This document shows positions 7,569 to 15,855 of a stretch of 64,000 bases of DNA, piece after piece (positions within the stretch are counted from its first letter, which is position 1; the number at the start of each line of letters is the position of its first letter). The DNA lies in contig NZ_JACXYU010000001.1 in NCBI RefSeq assembly GCF_014779715.1, positions 248,001-312,000 of the forward strand, given 5' to 3'. A program made the translations under genes and the position numbers. This DNA is from Streptomyces chumphonensis (GTDB lineage Bacteria; Actinomycetota; Actinomycetes; Streptomycetales; Streptomycetaceae). The notes beneath the pieces were generated by a model, which ran no database searches, was not told the origin of the DNA, and was given only the letters and a program-made list of their open reading frames with translations.

Positions 7569-9352
7569 GGCTGGTCCTGGGCGGTGGCGAGGGGGTTGGG
7601 GATGCGGCCGTGGGTGACGTCGAAGCCCTCGTCGCGTTCGGCACGGTCGTGGAAGGCGCCGCCGAGGAGCTGTTCGCGGTTGAGGGCGATGCGGTCGAAG
7701 GCGGGGGCGAGGAGGCCGTAGGCGTCGGCGCGGTGCGCGTGTTCGGGGAAGCGCCGGTGGTAGCGCTCGATCTCGGCGCGGACCAGGGCCCAGAAGCGGG
7801 GTTCGGGGAGGTGGAGGTGGTCGGCGAGGAGGGGGGCGAAGTAGCGGAAGTGTCCGGCGAAGACGGCGCTGAGGAGGGAGTGGGCGAGTTCGCCGGCGGG
7901 CCAGCGCAGGAGGATCGTGTCGGCGCGTTCGGTGAGGTCGGCGTAGGCGGGGTGGGGTTCGGGGAGGAGGTTGACGTCTTCGGCGAAGTCCTTGACGGCG
8001 ATGCCGATGGGCGTGTCGGTGGCGTCGTAGAGGACGACGGTGTTCTCGCCGTGGGGGCAGAAGGCGACGCCGTAGGCGTAGAGGTGGTGGAGGAGGCCGG
8101 GGAGGAGGGCCTGGAGGAAGCGCCGGAGCCAGTTCTCGGGGGTGCGTCCTGAGCGGTGGACGAGTTCGGTGACGAGGGCGCGGCCGTCGCTGCCGGTCGT
8201 CAGGAGGGCGGCCATGGTGCGGGCGCGTTCGCCGTCGCGCAGGTGGGTGTGGACGGGCTCGCGCCAGACGGCGCCGAGGAGTTCGTGGTAGCGGTAGGGG
8301 GCGTCGGGGACGGCCTGGTAGAGGGGGTGGCGGACGGAGACGGCGGCCACTTCGCCGAGGGGGTGGAAGCGGAGTTCCTCGCTGAGGTAGGGGTCGCGGG
8401 CGCGGAGGGTGTGGAGCCAGTGGCTGACGTCGGGGGCGGCGTGGGTGGGCTCGGTGGACAGGCCGCGCCAGACGAGGGTGTTGCGGATGAGGAGGGGGAC
8501 CTTGACGTTGCGGCGGTGGGGGTGGTCGAGGTTGGCGAGGGTGCGGATGGACTGGAGGGGGCGGTAGCGGTCGGGGCTCTCGCCGAGGCGGACGATGCGG
8601 CCGTCGGCGAGGTAGGGGGCGAAGAGCGTCTCGACGGCCTCGTCCCAGTGGAAGGGGTGGACGGGCAGCCAGGTGTAGTCGGCGGGGTCGTGGCCGGTGC
8701 CGGCGGTGGCCTTGTCGAGCGTGGCGGCGTACTGGCCGCGGGTGTGGGCGTCGAGTTCCTCGCTCAGCAGGGTGTCGGCGGTGAGGCCGGGGGTGCCGCT
8801 GTAGGTGGCGAGGCCGGTGTGGACGGCCGCCCATATGAGGCGTATCTCCCCGGCGGCTTCGGGGGTGTAGGTGGCCGCGTCGCGGCCGGAGAAGCCGAGG
8901 CGGCCCTTGTTGAGGAGCATGCACGGGTGGCCGTCCTGGTGGGCCTCGAGGTCGAGGTGGTCCAGGTCGGCGAGGGCGGCGGCGGTGCGCTGCCGGGTGA
9001 GGGCCGCGGCGTCGGCCCGGCGGGTGGCGGTGAGTTCGCGGAGGATCTCGGCGGTGGTGGGTCCGTCCCAACCGAGCGTCGGGCGGGCGTCGAGGAGGAG
9101 CTGTTCGGGGCCGGGTTCGCCGTCGGGTGCCGGTGTCCGGGTGGGTGGGCCGGTCAGGCGCCAGGTGCCGAAGGTGCCGCGGGTGGCGGTGAAGGTCCAG
9201 TGGACGCCGCCGTCGAAGGTGAGGCGGTACGTGTCGGGCCGGTCCTCGACGGGCTCGGGGGTGAGGAGTTCCTCGTAGGCGAACTCCTCGATGGCTTTGA
9301 CGAGCAGCCGGTGGCCCGCGTGTGCCCAGGTCTCGGGGGTGGGGCGGTTCAT
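7565..9352 (-). CDS. NRPS-independent siderophore synthetase (IucA/IucC family), copy 1
   Basis: This 595-residue protein has the NIS synthetase core. The ATP-binding region GHPCMLLNKGRLGFSGRD falls at 141-158, followed by TWLPVHPFHWDEAV, SIRTLANLDHPHRRNVKVP and the late PHGENTVVLYD motif, and an FhuF-like C-terminal domain. The family activates a carboxylate of citrate or a similar acid with ATP and forms an amide or ester with an amine arm. The ATG start overlaps the exporter stop (4 bp). It differs clearly from the second synthetase at 12035-13816, so the two probably catalyse successive condensations. Which one acts first cannot be decided from sequence alone. Confidence 0.93.
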   Translation of the reverse strand: MNRPTPETWAHAGHRLLVKAIEEFAYEELLTPEPVEDRPDTYRLTFDGGVHWTFTATRGTFGTWRLTGPPTRTPAPDGEPGPEQLLLDARPTLGWDGPTTAEILRELTATRRADAAALTRQRTAAALADLDHLDLEAHQDGHPCMLLNKGRLGFSGRDAATYTPEAAGEIRLIWAAVHTGLATYSGTPGLTADTLLSEELDAHTRGQYAATLDKATAGTGHDPADYTWLPVHPFHWDEAVETLFAPYLADGRIVRLGESPDRYRPLQSIRTLANLDHPHRRNVKVPLLIRNTLVWRGLSTEPTHAAPDVSHWLHTLRARDPYLSEELRFHPLGEVAAVSVRHPLYQAVPDAPYRYHELLGAVWREPVHTHLRDGERARTMAALLTTGSDGRALVTELVHRSGRTPENWLRRFLQALLPGLLHHLYAYGVAFCPHGENTVVLYDATDTPIGIAVKDFAEDVNLLPEPHPAYADLTERADTILLRWPAGELAHSLLSAVFAGHFRYFAPLLADHLHLPEPRFWALVRAEIERYHRRFPEHAHRADAYGLLAPAFDRIALNREQLLGGAFHDRAERDEGFDVTHGRIPNPLATAQDQP

Positions 9353-10656
9353 GCGTGTGCGTCCTTCGGGTCGGGTGCGGTGGTGCGGATGCGGCTGCGG
9401 GTGAACGCGAGGGTGAGGAGCGCGGCGGCGAGGAGGGCGGCGGCGGCGACGCCGAGGGGCAGGCCGAGGTCGTGGCCCGCCGCGGCGGCCGCGGCGAGCG
9501 GGGCGGCGATGAGGCCGGCGGAGCGGACGGTCTCGACGGCGGTGAAGGCGGGGCCCGCGGTGCCGGTGGCGCGGAACATGCGCAGTTCGACGGCTATCTG
9601 TGCCAGGCCGAGACCGAGGCCGAAGAGGACGCGTCCGGCGGCGAGGACGGGCAGGTTGTCGGCGAGGTACTGGACGCCGAGGCCGGCGCCGGTGACGGCG
9701 AGCGAGGCGGGCAGGAGGGTGGCGCCGTAGCGGCCGAGGCAGTGGCGGGCGGCGGGGAGGGTGGCGAGGGCGGCGGCGGAGGGGAGGAGGAAGAGGGCGG
9801 CGGCGACGGTGGTGCTGGTGCCGAGTTCGGTGGCGTGGGTGGTGAAGAAGGGACGGGAGACGCTGATCGCGAAGTCGAAGGCGACGCCGATGAGGGCGGC
9901 GGACGCCAGCAGGAGGAGCCAGGCGGTGCGTCCGGCGGGGTGGGGCGCGCGGTGTCCGGGCCGGGGGGCGGGAAGGTGGCGGAGGGTGCGCAGGAGCAGG
10001 GCGGCCAGCAGGAGGTCGAGGAGGGCGAAGGCGGAGATGCCGAGGCGGGGTTCGGGGAGGGCGAGAACGGCGGCGCCGGTGGCGGTGGCGGCGATGGAGG
10101 CGAGGTGGAAGACGGCGACGATCGCGCGGATTCCGGCGAGGCGGGCCGTGTCGCTGTCGGGTTGGCCTTCGGTGGCGTGGCGGCTGTACTCGCCGATGAG
10201 GGCGGGGTAGGCGAGCAGGAGGGAGCAGTTGGCGGCGACGGAGGCCGCGGAGAGCGCGGTGAAGGCGGTGTAGGTGGGGGCGAGGCCGAGGGCGAGGTCG
10301 CAGGCGGCGGAGGCGAGGAGGCCGGTCAGGACGAGGCGGTGGGCGGGCCAGCGTCGGGCGGCCAGGCCCCACAGGGGGAGGGCGGCGAGGCCGATGATGC
10401 GGCATATCCACAGGTAGTAGCCGGTGGCGCCGGTGTCGTCGATGGCGTAGAGGCGCGCGAAGAGTTGGGGCAGGAAGGGGGCGAGCGCGGTCTCGGCGAC
10501 GAGGTAGAGGGCGATGACGGCGATGAGGACGCCGCGCAGGTGGCGTGCGGGTGGGGCGACGGCGGTGGCCCCCGTCGCGGCGGCGGCGGGGGCGGTGGGC
10601 TGGGCGGGTTCGGCGGGGTGCGTGGTGGCGCCCCCGCCGTGGGTGTGGGTGGTCAC
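9349..10656 (-). CDS. MFS transporter, probable siderophore exporter
   Basis: The 435-residue protein shows about twelve hydrophobic segments after a Thr/Ala/Pro-rich cytoplasmic N-terminus of about 40 residues, and ends in a short polar tail. It belongs to the major facilitator superfamily. The GTG start overlaps the N-hydroxylase stop (GTGA) and its own stop overlaps the next synthetase start, so it is fixed inside the biosynthetic unit. Export of the finished siderophore is the obvious role by position. No substrate motif can be read, so this rests on context. Confidence 0.87.
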   Translation of the reverse strand: MTTHTHGGGATTHPAEPAQPTAPAAAATGATAVAPPARHLRGVLIAVIALYLVAETALAPFLPQLFARLYAIDDTGATGYYLWICRIIGLAALPLWGLAARRWPAHRLVLTGLLASAACDLALGLAPTYTAFTALSAASVAANCSLLLAYPALIGEYSRHATEGQPDSDTARLAGIRAIVAVFHLASIAATATGAAVLALPEPRLGISAFALLDLLLAALLLRTLRHLPAPRPGHRAPHPAGRTAWLLLLASAALIGVAFDFAISVSRPFFTTHATELGTSTTVAAALFLLPSAAALATLPAARHCLGRYGATLLPASLAVTGAGLGVQYLADNLPVLAAGRVLFGLGLGLAQIAVELRMFRATGTAGPAFTAVETVRSAGLIAAPLAAAAAAGHDLGLPLGVAAAALLAAALLTLAFTRSRIRTTAPDPKDAHA

Positions 10657-12038
10657 GGGCGGGTTCCCACGGTGGCCGGCGGGGTGGGCGTGTCGTGGTC
10701 GCCGTCGTGCCCGGTCGTGGGCGCGCCGAAGGTGGTCCAGGAGGTGCGGCGGGGGACGGGGAGGGTGTCGGCGCCGGTGGCGGCGTTGAGGATGGTGGCG
10801 GCGCGCCAGGCGCCGAGGGTGAGGTCGGGGGCGCCGACGCCGTGGGTGTGCATCTCCGCGTTCTGGACGTAGAGGGTGCCGGTGACGCGGGGGTCGAGGG
10901 CGACGCGGTAGTCGCCGTCGATCTGGTAGCGGCCCCGGGGGTCGAGGTCGATGAGGTCGAGGAGCGGGTCGAGGAGGGCGGGGCGGGTGGGGGCGTAGCC
11001 GGTGGCGGCGACGACGGCGTCGGTCGTGACGGTGAAGTCGCGCTGCTGCTCGGTGTGGTGGCAGGTGAGGTGGTAGCGGTGGCCGTCGTGGTGGGCGGCG
11101 GTGATCTCGACGCCGGGGTGGAGGTCGGCACGGGGGCGGCCGCCGCCGATGGTGCGTTCGTAGAGCTCGTCGTGGATCTCGCCGAGCGTCTCCTCGCTGA
11201 CGCCCTTGTAGAGCTGCCACTGCCGGCGGGTGAGGCGTTCCCGGGTGGTGTCGGGGAGGGCGCGGAAGTAGTCGATGTAGTCGGGGGTGAAGTGCTCCAG
11301 GCCGATCTTGGAGTACTCCATGGGGGCGAAGGCGGGGGTGCGGGCGAGCCAGCGGGTGTGGGGGCCGCCGCGGCCGTCGCCGTCCTGGTGGCGGATGAGG
11401 TCGAGGGCGACCTCCGCGCCGGACTGGCCCGCGCCGATGACGGTGACGTCGTCGAGCGCGCCGAGTGCGGTGCGGTGGGTGCGGTAGTCGGCGCTGTGCA
11501 GGACGCGTCCGGTGTGCTGCGGGGTGAGGAGGTGCTGGAGGGCGGGCGGCACGGTGGGGGTGGTGCCGGTGCCGAGGACGATCTGCCGGGCGGAGAGCCG
11601 GGTGGTGGTGCCGTCGGCCGCGCGGTGGGTGACGGTGAAGGTGTGGGTGGTCTCGTCCCAGGTGAGGGCGGTGACGTGGGCGTCGAAGCGGGTGTTGGGG
11701 AGGCGTTCGGCGACCCAGCGGCAGTAGTGGTCGTACTCGCGGCGCGGGATGTGGAAGCGCTCGGAGAAGAAGAAGGGGAACATCCGCTGGTGGTGGCGGA
11801 GGTAGTTGAGGTAGGACCACGGGTTGGTGGGGTCGGCCATGGTGACGAGGTCGGCGAGGAAGGGCACCTGGAGGGTGGTGCCTTCCATGAGCAGCCCGGG
11901 GTGCCAGGAGAAGGCGGGTTTGCCGTCGAGGAACAGCGTGGTGAGGTCGGGGACGCGGTCGGCGAGTGCGGCCAGTGACAGGTTGAACGGGCCGATGCCG
12001 ATGCCGACCAGGTCGTAGGTGGGCTGCTGGGCTGTCAC
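10653..12038 (-). CDS. Lysine/ornithine/diamine N-monooxygenase of the siderophore pathway
   Basis: The 461-residue protein is an IucD/SidA/RhbE-type flavin N-hydroxylase. It has the FAD motif VGIGIGPFNLSLA near residues 11-23, the substrate region FPFFFSERFHIPRREYDHYCRW, the NADPH motif VIGAGQSGAEVA near 200-211 and the C-terminal ATGYAP at 345-350. It hydroxylates a primary amine with NADPH and O2, giving the N-OH later acylated to a hydroxamate. Next to diaminobutyrate aminotransferase and decarboxylase genes, the likely substrate is 1,3-diaminopropane. The GTG start overlaps the stop of synthetase copy 2. Confidence 0.93.
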   Translation of the reverse strand: MTAQQPTYDLVGIGIGPFNLSLAALADRVPDLTTLFLDGKPAFSWHPGLLMEGTTLQVPFLADLVTMADPTNPWSYLNYLRHHQRMFPFFFSERFHIPRREYDHYCRWVAERLPNTRFDAHVTALTWDETTHTFTVTHRAADGTTTRLSARQIVLGTGTTPTVPPALQHLLTPQHTGRVLHSADYRTHRTALGALDDVTVIGAGQSGAEVALDLIRHQDGDGRGGPHTRWLARTPAFAPMEYSKIGLEHFTPDYIDYFRALPDTTRERLTRRQWQLYKGVSEETLGEIHDELYERTIGGGRPRADLHPGVEITAAHHDGHRYHLTCHHTEQQRDFTVTTDAVVAATGYAPTRPALLDPLLDLIDLDPRGRYQIDGDYRVALDPRVTGTLYVQNAEMHTHGVGAPDLTLGAWRAATILNAATGADTLPVPRRTSWTTFGAPTTGHDGDHDTPTPPATVGTRP

Positions 12039-13816
12039 CGCTGGGCCTCCGCGAGGGGGTTGGGTAGGTCGATGTAGACGGACTGGGTGTGGACGTCGCC
12101 GACGAGTTCGTCGAGGCCGTCGACGCAGGTGAGGTAGTTGCCCTTGCAACGCAGGGTGGGGGCGTCGAGGAGGAGGCCGAGGAGGCCGTCGGCGCCGGGG
12201 TGGGCGGTGCGCGCGGCGGTGAGGCGGGTGCGCAGGGTGGTCAGGAGGCGCGTCTCGTCGGCGAGTCGGAGGGCACCGAAGGCGCCGACGAGACCGAGGA
12301 GGTTGTTGATGCCGAGGTAGTAGGCGACGCGTTCGTCGACGAAGGTGTCGTCGAAGACGAGGTCGACGTCCTTGGTGGCGCCGGGCAGGAGGTCCTCGAT
12401 GGCGTCGGCGTGGGAGGCGGCCAGGTAGTAGCCCTGGCTGTCGCGGTACCAGCCGGCGCGGGGCAGGCCGGTGTCGTCGAGGGTGACGAGGGTGTTCTGG
12501 TGGTGGGGTTCGAGGGCGATGCCGTAGTGGGCGTGGAGGGCGATGAGGGGGATCGCGAGGACGTCGAGGTAGCGGTCCAGCCAGAGTTCGGCGGCCTGGG
12601 CGGGGGTGAGGTGATGGGCGTGGGCGGCGCGGTGGACGGCGTCGGCGAGGGTGGCGCGGTGGGCGGGCGGGGTGCCGTCGCCGGTGCGCTCGGCGAGGAG
12701 GCCGGCGACGCACAGGGCGTCGTCGGGGCCGCCGTGGAAGGGGTTGTCGCGCAGGGCGGTTTCGAGGCCGGTCTCGGTGTCGCCGGGGCCCGCGGAGATC
12801 CAGGCGTGGTCGCGGAGGATGCCGAAGGCGGGGTGGTGCCGGCTCAGCCAGTGGGCGGGTCCGGCGGCCAGGAGGCGGGCGGCGCGGACGCCGAGGCGCA
12901 TCTCGGCGCGCAGGTTGTTGCGCCGGGAGTTGGTGATGCGCATGCCGAGGGAGAGTTTGAGCTGGTGGGGGGCGTCCGGCCGGTGCACGGTGCGGACGGA
13001 GGAGGTGGGGTGCCAGGGGTCGCCGTGCGGGCCGAGGGGGGTGAGGAGGCCGTCGTCGATGAGGGCGCGGACGGCGGGTCGGCGCAGGATGTCGCGGGCC
13101 TGCCAGGGGTGGGCGGGGACGGGGAGGGTGCCGTCGGGGAGGGTCAGGCCGCGGGTGAGGGGGCGCAGGAGGTCGGCGGGGTGGGCGCCGGAGGTCGTCT
13201 CACCGGTGACGATGTCGGGGTGGGCGGCGAACCAGTGGAGGGGGAAGGCGCCGCGCAGTTCGGGTGAGTAGGTGTCGAGTTCCGCGTCGGATGCCTCTTC
13301 GCGGCTCTTGGGCGCGGGGTGGAAGGGGTGGCCGAGGAGGAGGGCCTGTTCGGCGTCGAGGAAGGGGGTGGGGCCGGTGGTGCCGGGGGGTTCGGCGCGG
13401 CGGGCGGCGAGGTGGGCGGCGGTGCGGCGGGCGGAGCCGAGGACGCGGGCGGCGGCGTCGGTGCCGTGGTGGGGCGACAGGCCGCGGCCGAGGGTGGTCT
13501 GCCGGATGGTGGCGGCGGCGACGAGGGCGGCGTCGGCGGGCAGCGGCGCGGCGTCGGGGGCGCCCGGGCCGGGGAGGAGCGCGGCGGGGCCGAAGCGGTG
13601 CCAGCCGGTGGGGCTGCGGTGGTGGACGGGGACGGTCAGGGTGATGCCGGTGGCGGGCAGCGGCAGGTGCAGGTCGTGCCCGGTGGGGGGCACGGGGGTG
13701 CCGGTCTCGCGGACGTAGGCGCGCAGCAGGGTTTCGGTGGCGGCGTGGTCGGCGGCCTGCTGGGCGTCGGGGTGGTCGAGGGGGTCGGGGGCGGGCGGCG
13801 GCGGGGTGTGGGGCAC
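12035..13816 (-). CDS. NRPS-independent siderophore synthetase (IucA/IucC family), copy 2
   Basis: This 593-residue synthetase has the classical family motif GHPFHPAPKSR at residues 162-172, the VPAHPWQ segment, SVRTVHRPDAPHQLKLSLGM, and the late EPHHQNTLVTLD motif. The GTG start at 13816 is supported by CAGGAG six nt upstream; the longer open frame upstream is not needed. It lies 32 nt after the fold-III decarboxylase and overlaps the N-hydroxylase start. By family it condenses an amine or hydroxamate arm with a carboxylate of citrate or a citrate monoamide, using ATP. The HPxHPxxKxR motif is intact here, in contrast to copy 1. Confidence 0.94.
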   Translation of the reverse strand: MPHTPPPPAPDPLDHPDAQQAADHAATETLLRAYVRETGTPVPPTGHDLHLPLPATGITLTVPVHHRSPTGWHRFGPAALLPGPGAPDAAPLPADAALVAAATIRQTTLGRGLSPHHGTDAAARVLGSARRTAAHLAARRAEPPGTTGPTPFLDAEQALLLGHPFHPAPKSREEASDAELDTYSPELRGAFPLHWFAAHPDIVTGETTSGAHPADLLRPLTRGLTLPDGTLPVPAHPWQARDILRRPAVRALIDDGLLTPLGPHGDPWHPTSSVRTVHRPDAPHQLKLSLGMRITNSRRNNLRAEMRLGVRAARLLAAGPAHWLSRHHPAFGILRDHAWISAGPGDTETGLETALRDNPFHGGPDDALCVAGLLAERTGDGTPPAHRATLADAVHRAAHAHHLTPAQAAELWLDRYLDVLAIPLIALHAHYGIALEPHHQNTLVTLDDTGLPRAGWYRDSQGYYLAASHADAIEDLLPGATKDVDLVFDDTFVDERVAYYLGINNLLGLVGAFGALRLADETRLLTTLRTRLTAARTAHPGADGLLGLLLDAPTLRCKGNYLTCVDGLDELVGDVHTQSVYIDLPNPLAEAQR

Positions 13817-13848
13817 GGCGGGCTCCTGGGGTGGGGTGTGCGGCCGGG

Positions 13849-15108
13849 TCACAGGACGTGGCGTTCGGCTGCGGGGTGCCCGAGGAAGTGGGGCATGGCG
13901 AACTCCCAGCCGTAGGAGCCGGCGTTGGGGAAGACGACGAGGTCCCCGGCGCGGATGCGGTCGACGCGGACGTCGCGCAGGAGGGTGTCCTCGGGGGTGC
14001 ACAGTTCGCCGACGACGGTCAGGGGCGCGTCCTCGGCGGTGGGGCGGGGCAGTTCGGCGGGCCAGTCGTCGACGGGCAGGACGGCGATGTTGTGGACGAT
14101 GTCCCAGGAGGTGGGGAGCTGGAAGTGGTTGATGCCGCCGCGGAGCATGGCGTACCAGTGGCCGTAGGAGTTCTTGAGGTCGGTCACCTCGGCGGCGTAC
14201 CAGCCGCACTCGGCGGCGAGGTAGCGGCCGGGTTCGAGGATGACGCGGACGCCGGGCGGGGGCGGGGTGTCGGCGATGAGGGCGCCGAAGCGGGCGGTGT
14301 CGAAGGGCTTCTCGTCCTCGAAGGCGACGCCGAGGCCGCCGCCGGTGTCGATCTGGCGCAGGTCGATGCCGTGGGCGCGGGCGGTGTCGGTGGCCCAGGT
14401 GACGCACCAGCGGACGTAGGCGGCGTGGGATTCGGCGTCGAGGTTGCCGGAGGCGGCGTGGATGTGGAAGCCGACGACGTCCAGGGCGGGGAGGGTGGCG
14501 GCCTCGGCGAGGACGGCGGGGACGTCGGGTTCGGGGACGCCGAAGGCGGAGGGGACGCCGCCCATCTGGAGGGAGCCGGTGAGGGGGATGTGCGCGGGGT
14601 TGACGCGCAGGGAGACGCGGGCGGTGGTGCCGTGCCGCTGGGCGATGTGGTTGATGCGGTGGAGTTCGAGGAGGCTCTCGGCGTTGATGCTCTCGGCGTC
14701 GGCGCGGACGAGGGCGGTGAGGACGGCGGTGGACTTGGCGGGTCCGGCGGCCAGGACCGGTGTGGGAGCGGCGGCCGGCCGGGGGTCGGTGCGGGCGTCC
14801 AGGGCGGTGCGGGCGAGGGTGAGTTCGCTGACGGAGGCGACCTCGAAGCCGTCGACGTGGTCGGCGAGGCCGGCCAGGACGGCGGGGTGGGCGTTGGCCT
14901 TGACGGCGTAGTAGACGGCGGCCCAGTCGGGCAGGGCGGCGCGCAGTTCGCGGGCGCGGGCGGCGGCGGTGTCGGGGTCGTAGAGGTAGGCCGCCAGGGG
15001 CGCGTGGGTGCGGGCCAGTTCCGTGAGCCGCGTGCGGACCCGCTCGGGGAGGCGGGTGAGCGGGTAGGCGGCGCGGTGGGCTGCGGAGGGCGGGAGCTCG
15101 ATCGACAC
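13849..15108 (-). CDS. Fold-III PLP-dependent decarboxylase (LysA/SbnH-like)
   Basis: The 419-residue protein matches the alanine-racemase-fold decarboxylases. The PLP lysine is Lys70 in YYAVKANAHP, with HIHAASGN, DTGGGLGV, an EPGRYLAAECG phosphate/substrate loop and the late GELCTPEDTLL with the active-site Cys. Family members include diaminopimelate decarboxylase and the siderophore enzymes SbnH and AcsE, which decarboxylate an amino acid already joined to citrate or free. The GTG start has AAGG upstream. Position inside the operon argues against primary lysine synthesis. The substrate is inferred; the simple diaminopropane route does not require this gene. Confidence 0.88.
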   Translation of the reverse strand: MSIELPPSAAHRAAYPLTRLPERVRTRLTELARTHAPLAAYLYDPDTAAARARELRAALPDWAAVYYAVKANAHPAVLAGLADHVDGFEVASVSELTLARTALDARTDPRPAAAPTPVLAAGPAKSTAVLTALVRADAESINAESLLELHRINHIAQRHGTTARVSLRVNPAHIPLTGSLQMGGVPSAFGVPEPDVPAVLAEAATLPALDVVGFHIHAASGNLDAESHAAYVRWCVTWATDTARAHGIDLRQIDTGGGLGVAFEDEKPFDTARFGALIADTPPPPGVRVILEPGRYLAAECGWYAAEVTDLKNSYGHWYAMLRGGINHFQLPTSWDIVHNIAVLPVDDWPAELPRPTAEDAPLTVVGELCTPEDTLLRDVRVDRIRAGDLVVFPNAGSYGWEFAMPHFLGHPAAERHVL

Positions 15109-15154
15109 GGGGTCTGCCTTGACTGGTGGGTGCGGTCCGGGGGCGGGGCGGGCG

Positions 15155-15787
15155 TCAGCGCAGGGCGCCGACGACCATGGTGTGGCGGCGCCATCCGGGG
15201 TAGGGCTCGACGGTGCCGACCTTCTGGAAGCCGTACTTGGCGTAGCGGTCGAGGACGACGTCGTTGCCGTCGGCGAGGAGGGCGGCGGCGCGTTCCTCGG
15301 TGCGGTCGGCGATGAACGCCTGGAAGAGGGCGAGGCCGACGCGGGTGCGGCGCCAGGCGGGGGCGACGAGGAGTTCGCAGACGCCGACGGTGCGGCCGGG
15401 GTGTTCGCGGACGTACTCGGGTGCGGGCTGCGGGGTGAGGCCCTCCCACCACAGGGTGTCGGTGGGGAGGGTGTAGCCGTAGATGTAGCCGGCGACGGGC
15501 GCGTCGGCCCCCTCGGCCCCGGTGGCGGTGTCGGTGGCGCGGGCGGCGACGAGGGCGAAGCCGGGGCGTCCGGCGTGGCGGGTGAGCCGTTCGGCGATGG
15601 GCGGGTCGCAGTGGTCGCTGAGGCCGATGGCGTGGGCGTAGACCTCTTCGTAGGCGCGGGCCCAGGGGCGGGGGTCGGCGGCTATGTCGGCGCCGGTGTG
15701 GTGCTCGATGCGGATGCCGGCCGGGAGGTGGGCGATGAGGCCGTCGGGTCTGACGTCGGTGAGGGCGGTGGCGGTACCGGCGGGCAT
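15155..15787 (-). CDS. GNAT-type acyltransferase of the siderophore pathway
   Basis: This 210-residue protein has the GNAT core. The acetyl-CoA loop region follows GVCELLVAPAWRRTRVGLALFQAF, and the C-terminal half contains ADGNDVVLDRYAKYGFQKVG. In rhizobactin/schizokinen-type clusters such an enzyme (RhbD-like role) acylates N-hydroxydiaminopropane to the hydroxamate. The ATG start has an excellent GGAGG six nt upstream. It is the first gene after the internal iron box at 15836-15854, so it probably heads a second iron-regulated transcript of seven genes running to 6219. Confidence 0.85.
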   Translation of the reverse strand: MPAGTATALTDVRPDGLIAHLPAGIRIEHHTGADIAADPRPWARAYEEVYAHAIGLSDHCDPPIAERLTRHAGRPGFALVAARATDTATGAEGADAPVAGYIYGYTLPTDTLWWEGLTPQPAPEYVREHPGRTVGVCELLVAPAWRRTRVGLALFQAFIADRTEERAAALLADGNDVVLDRYAKYGFQKVGTVEPYPGWRRHTMVVGALR

Positions 15788-15835
15788 GGTGGTCCTCCAG
15801 GAGGTGGTGCGGCTTTGCGCCAGGGATCGGTTCGA

Positions 15836-15854
15836 TTAGGCGAGGCTAAGCTAA
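15836..15854 (-). promoter_or_regulatory. Iron box (DmdR/IdeR-type operator) before the GNAT gene
   Basis: TTAGGCGAGGCTAAGCTAA matches the actinomycete iron-box consensus TTAGGTTAGGCTAACCTAA at 16 of 19 positions. It sits 49 nt upstream of the GNAT start, between that gene and the decarboxylase stop codon. With iron replete, a DmdR1/IdeR repressor would silence the downstream seven genes. It implies an internal promoter within what otherwise looks like one long operon. Confidence 0.82.
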
Positions 15855-15855
15855 A

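Noticed and set aside
9349-11131. Long minus-strand frames joining siderophore genes into apparent fusions
   Set aside because: The extensions are Arg/Pro-rich shadow in frames other than the true genes; ribosome binding sites and family starts define the shorter proteins.
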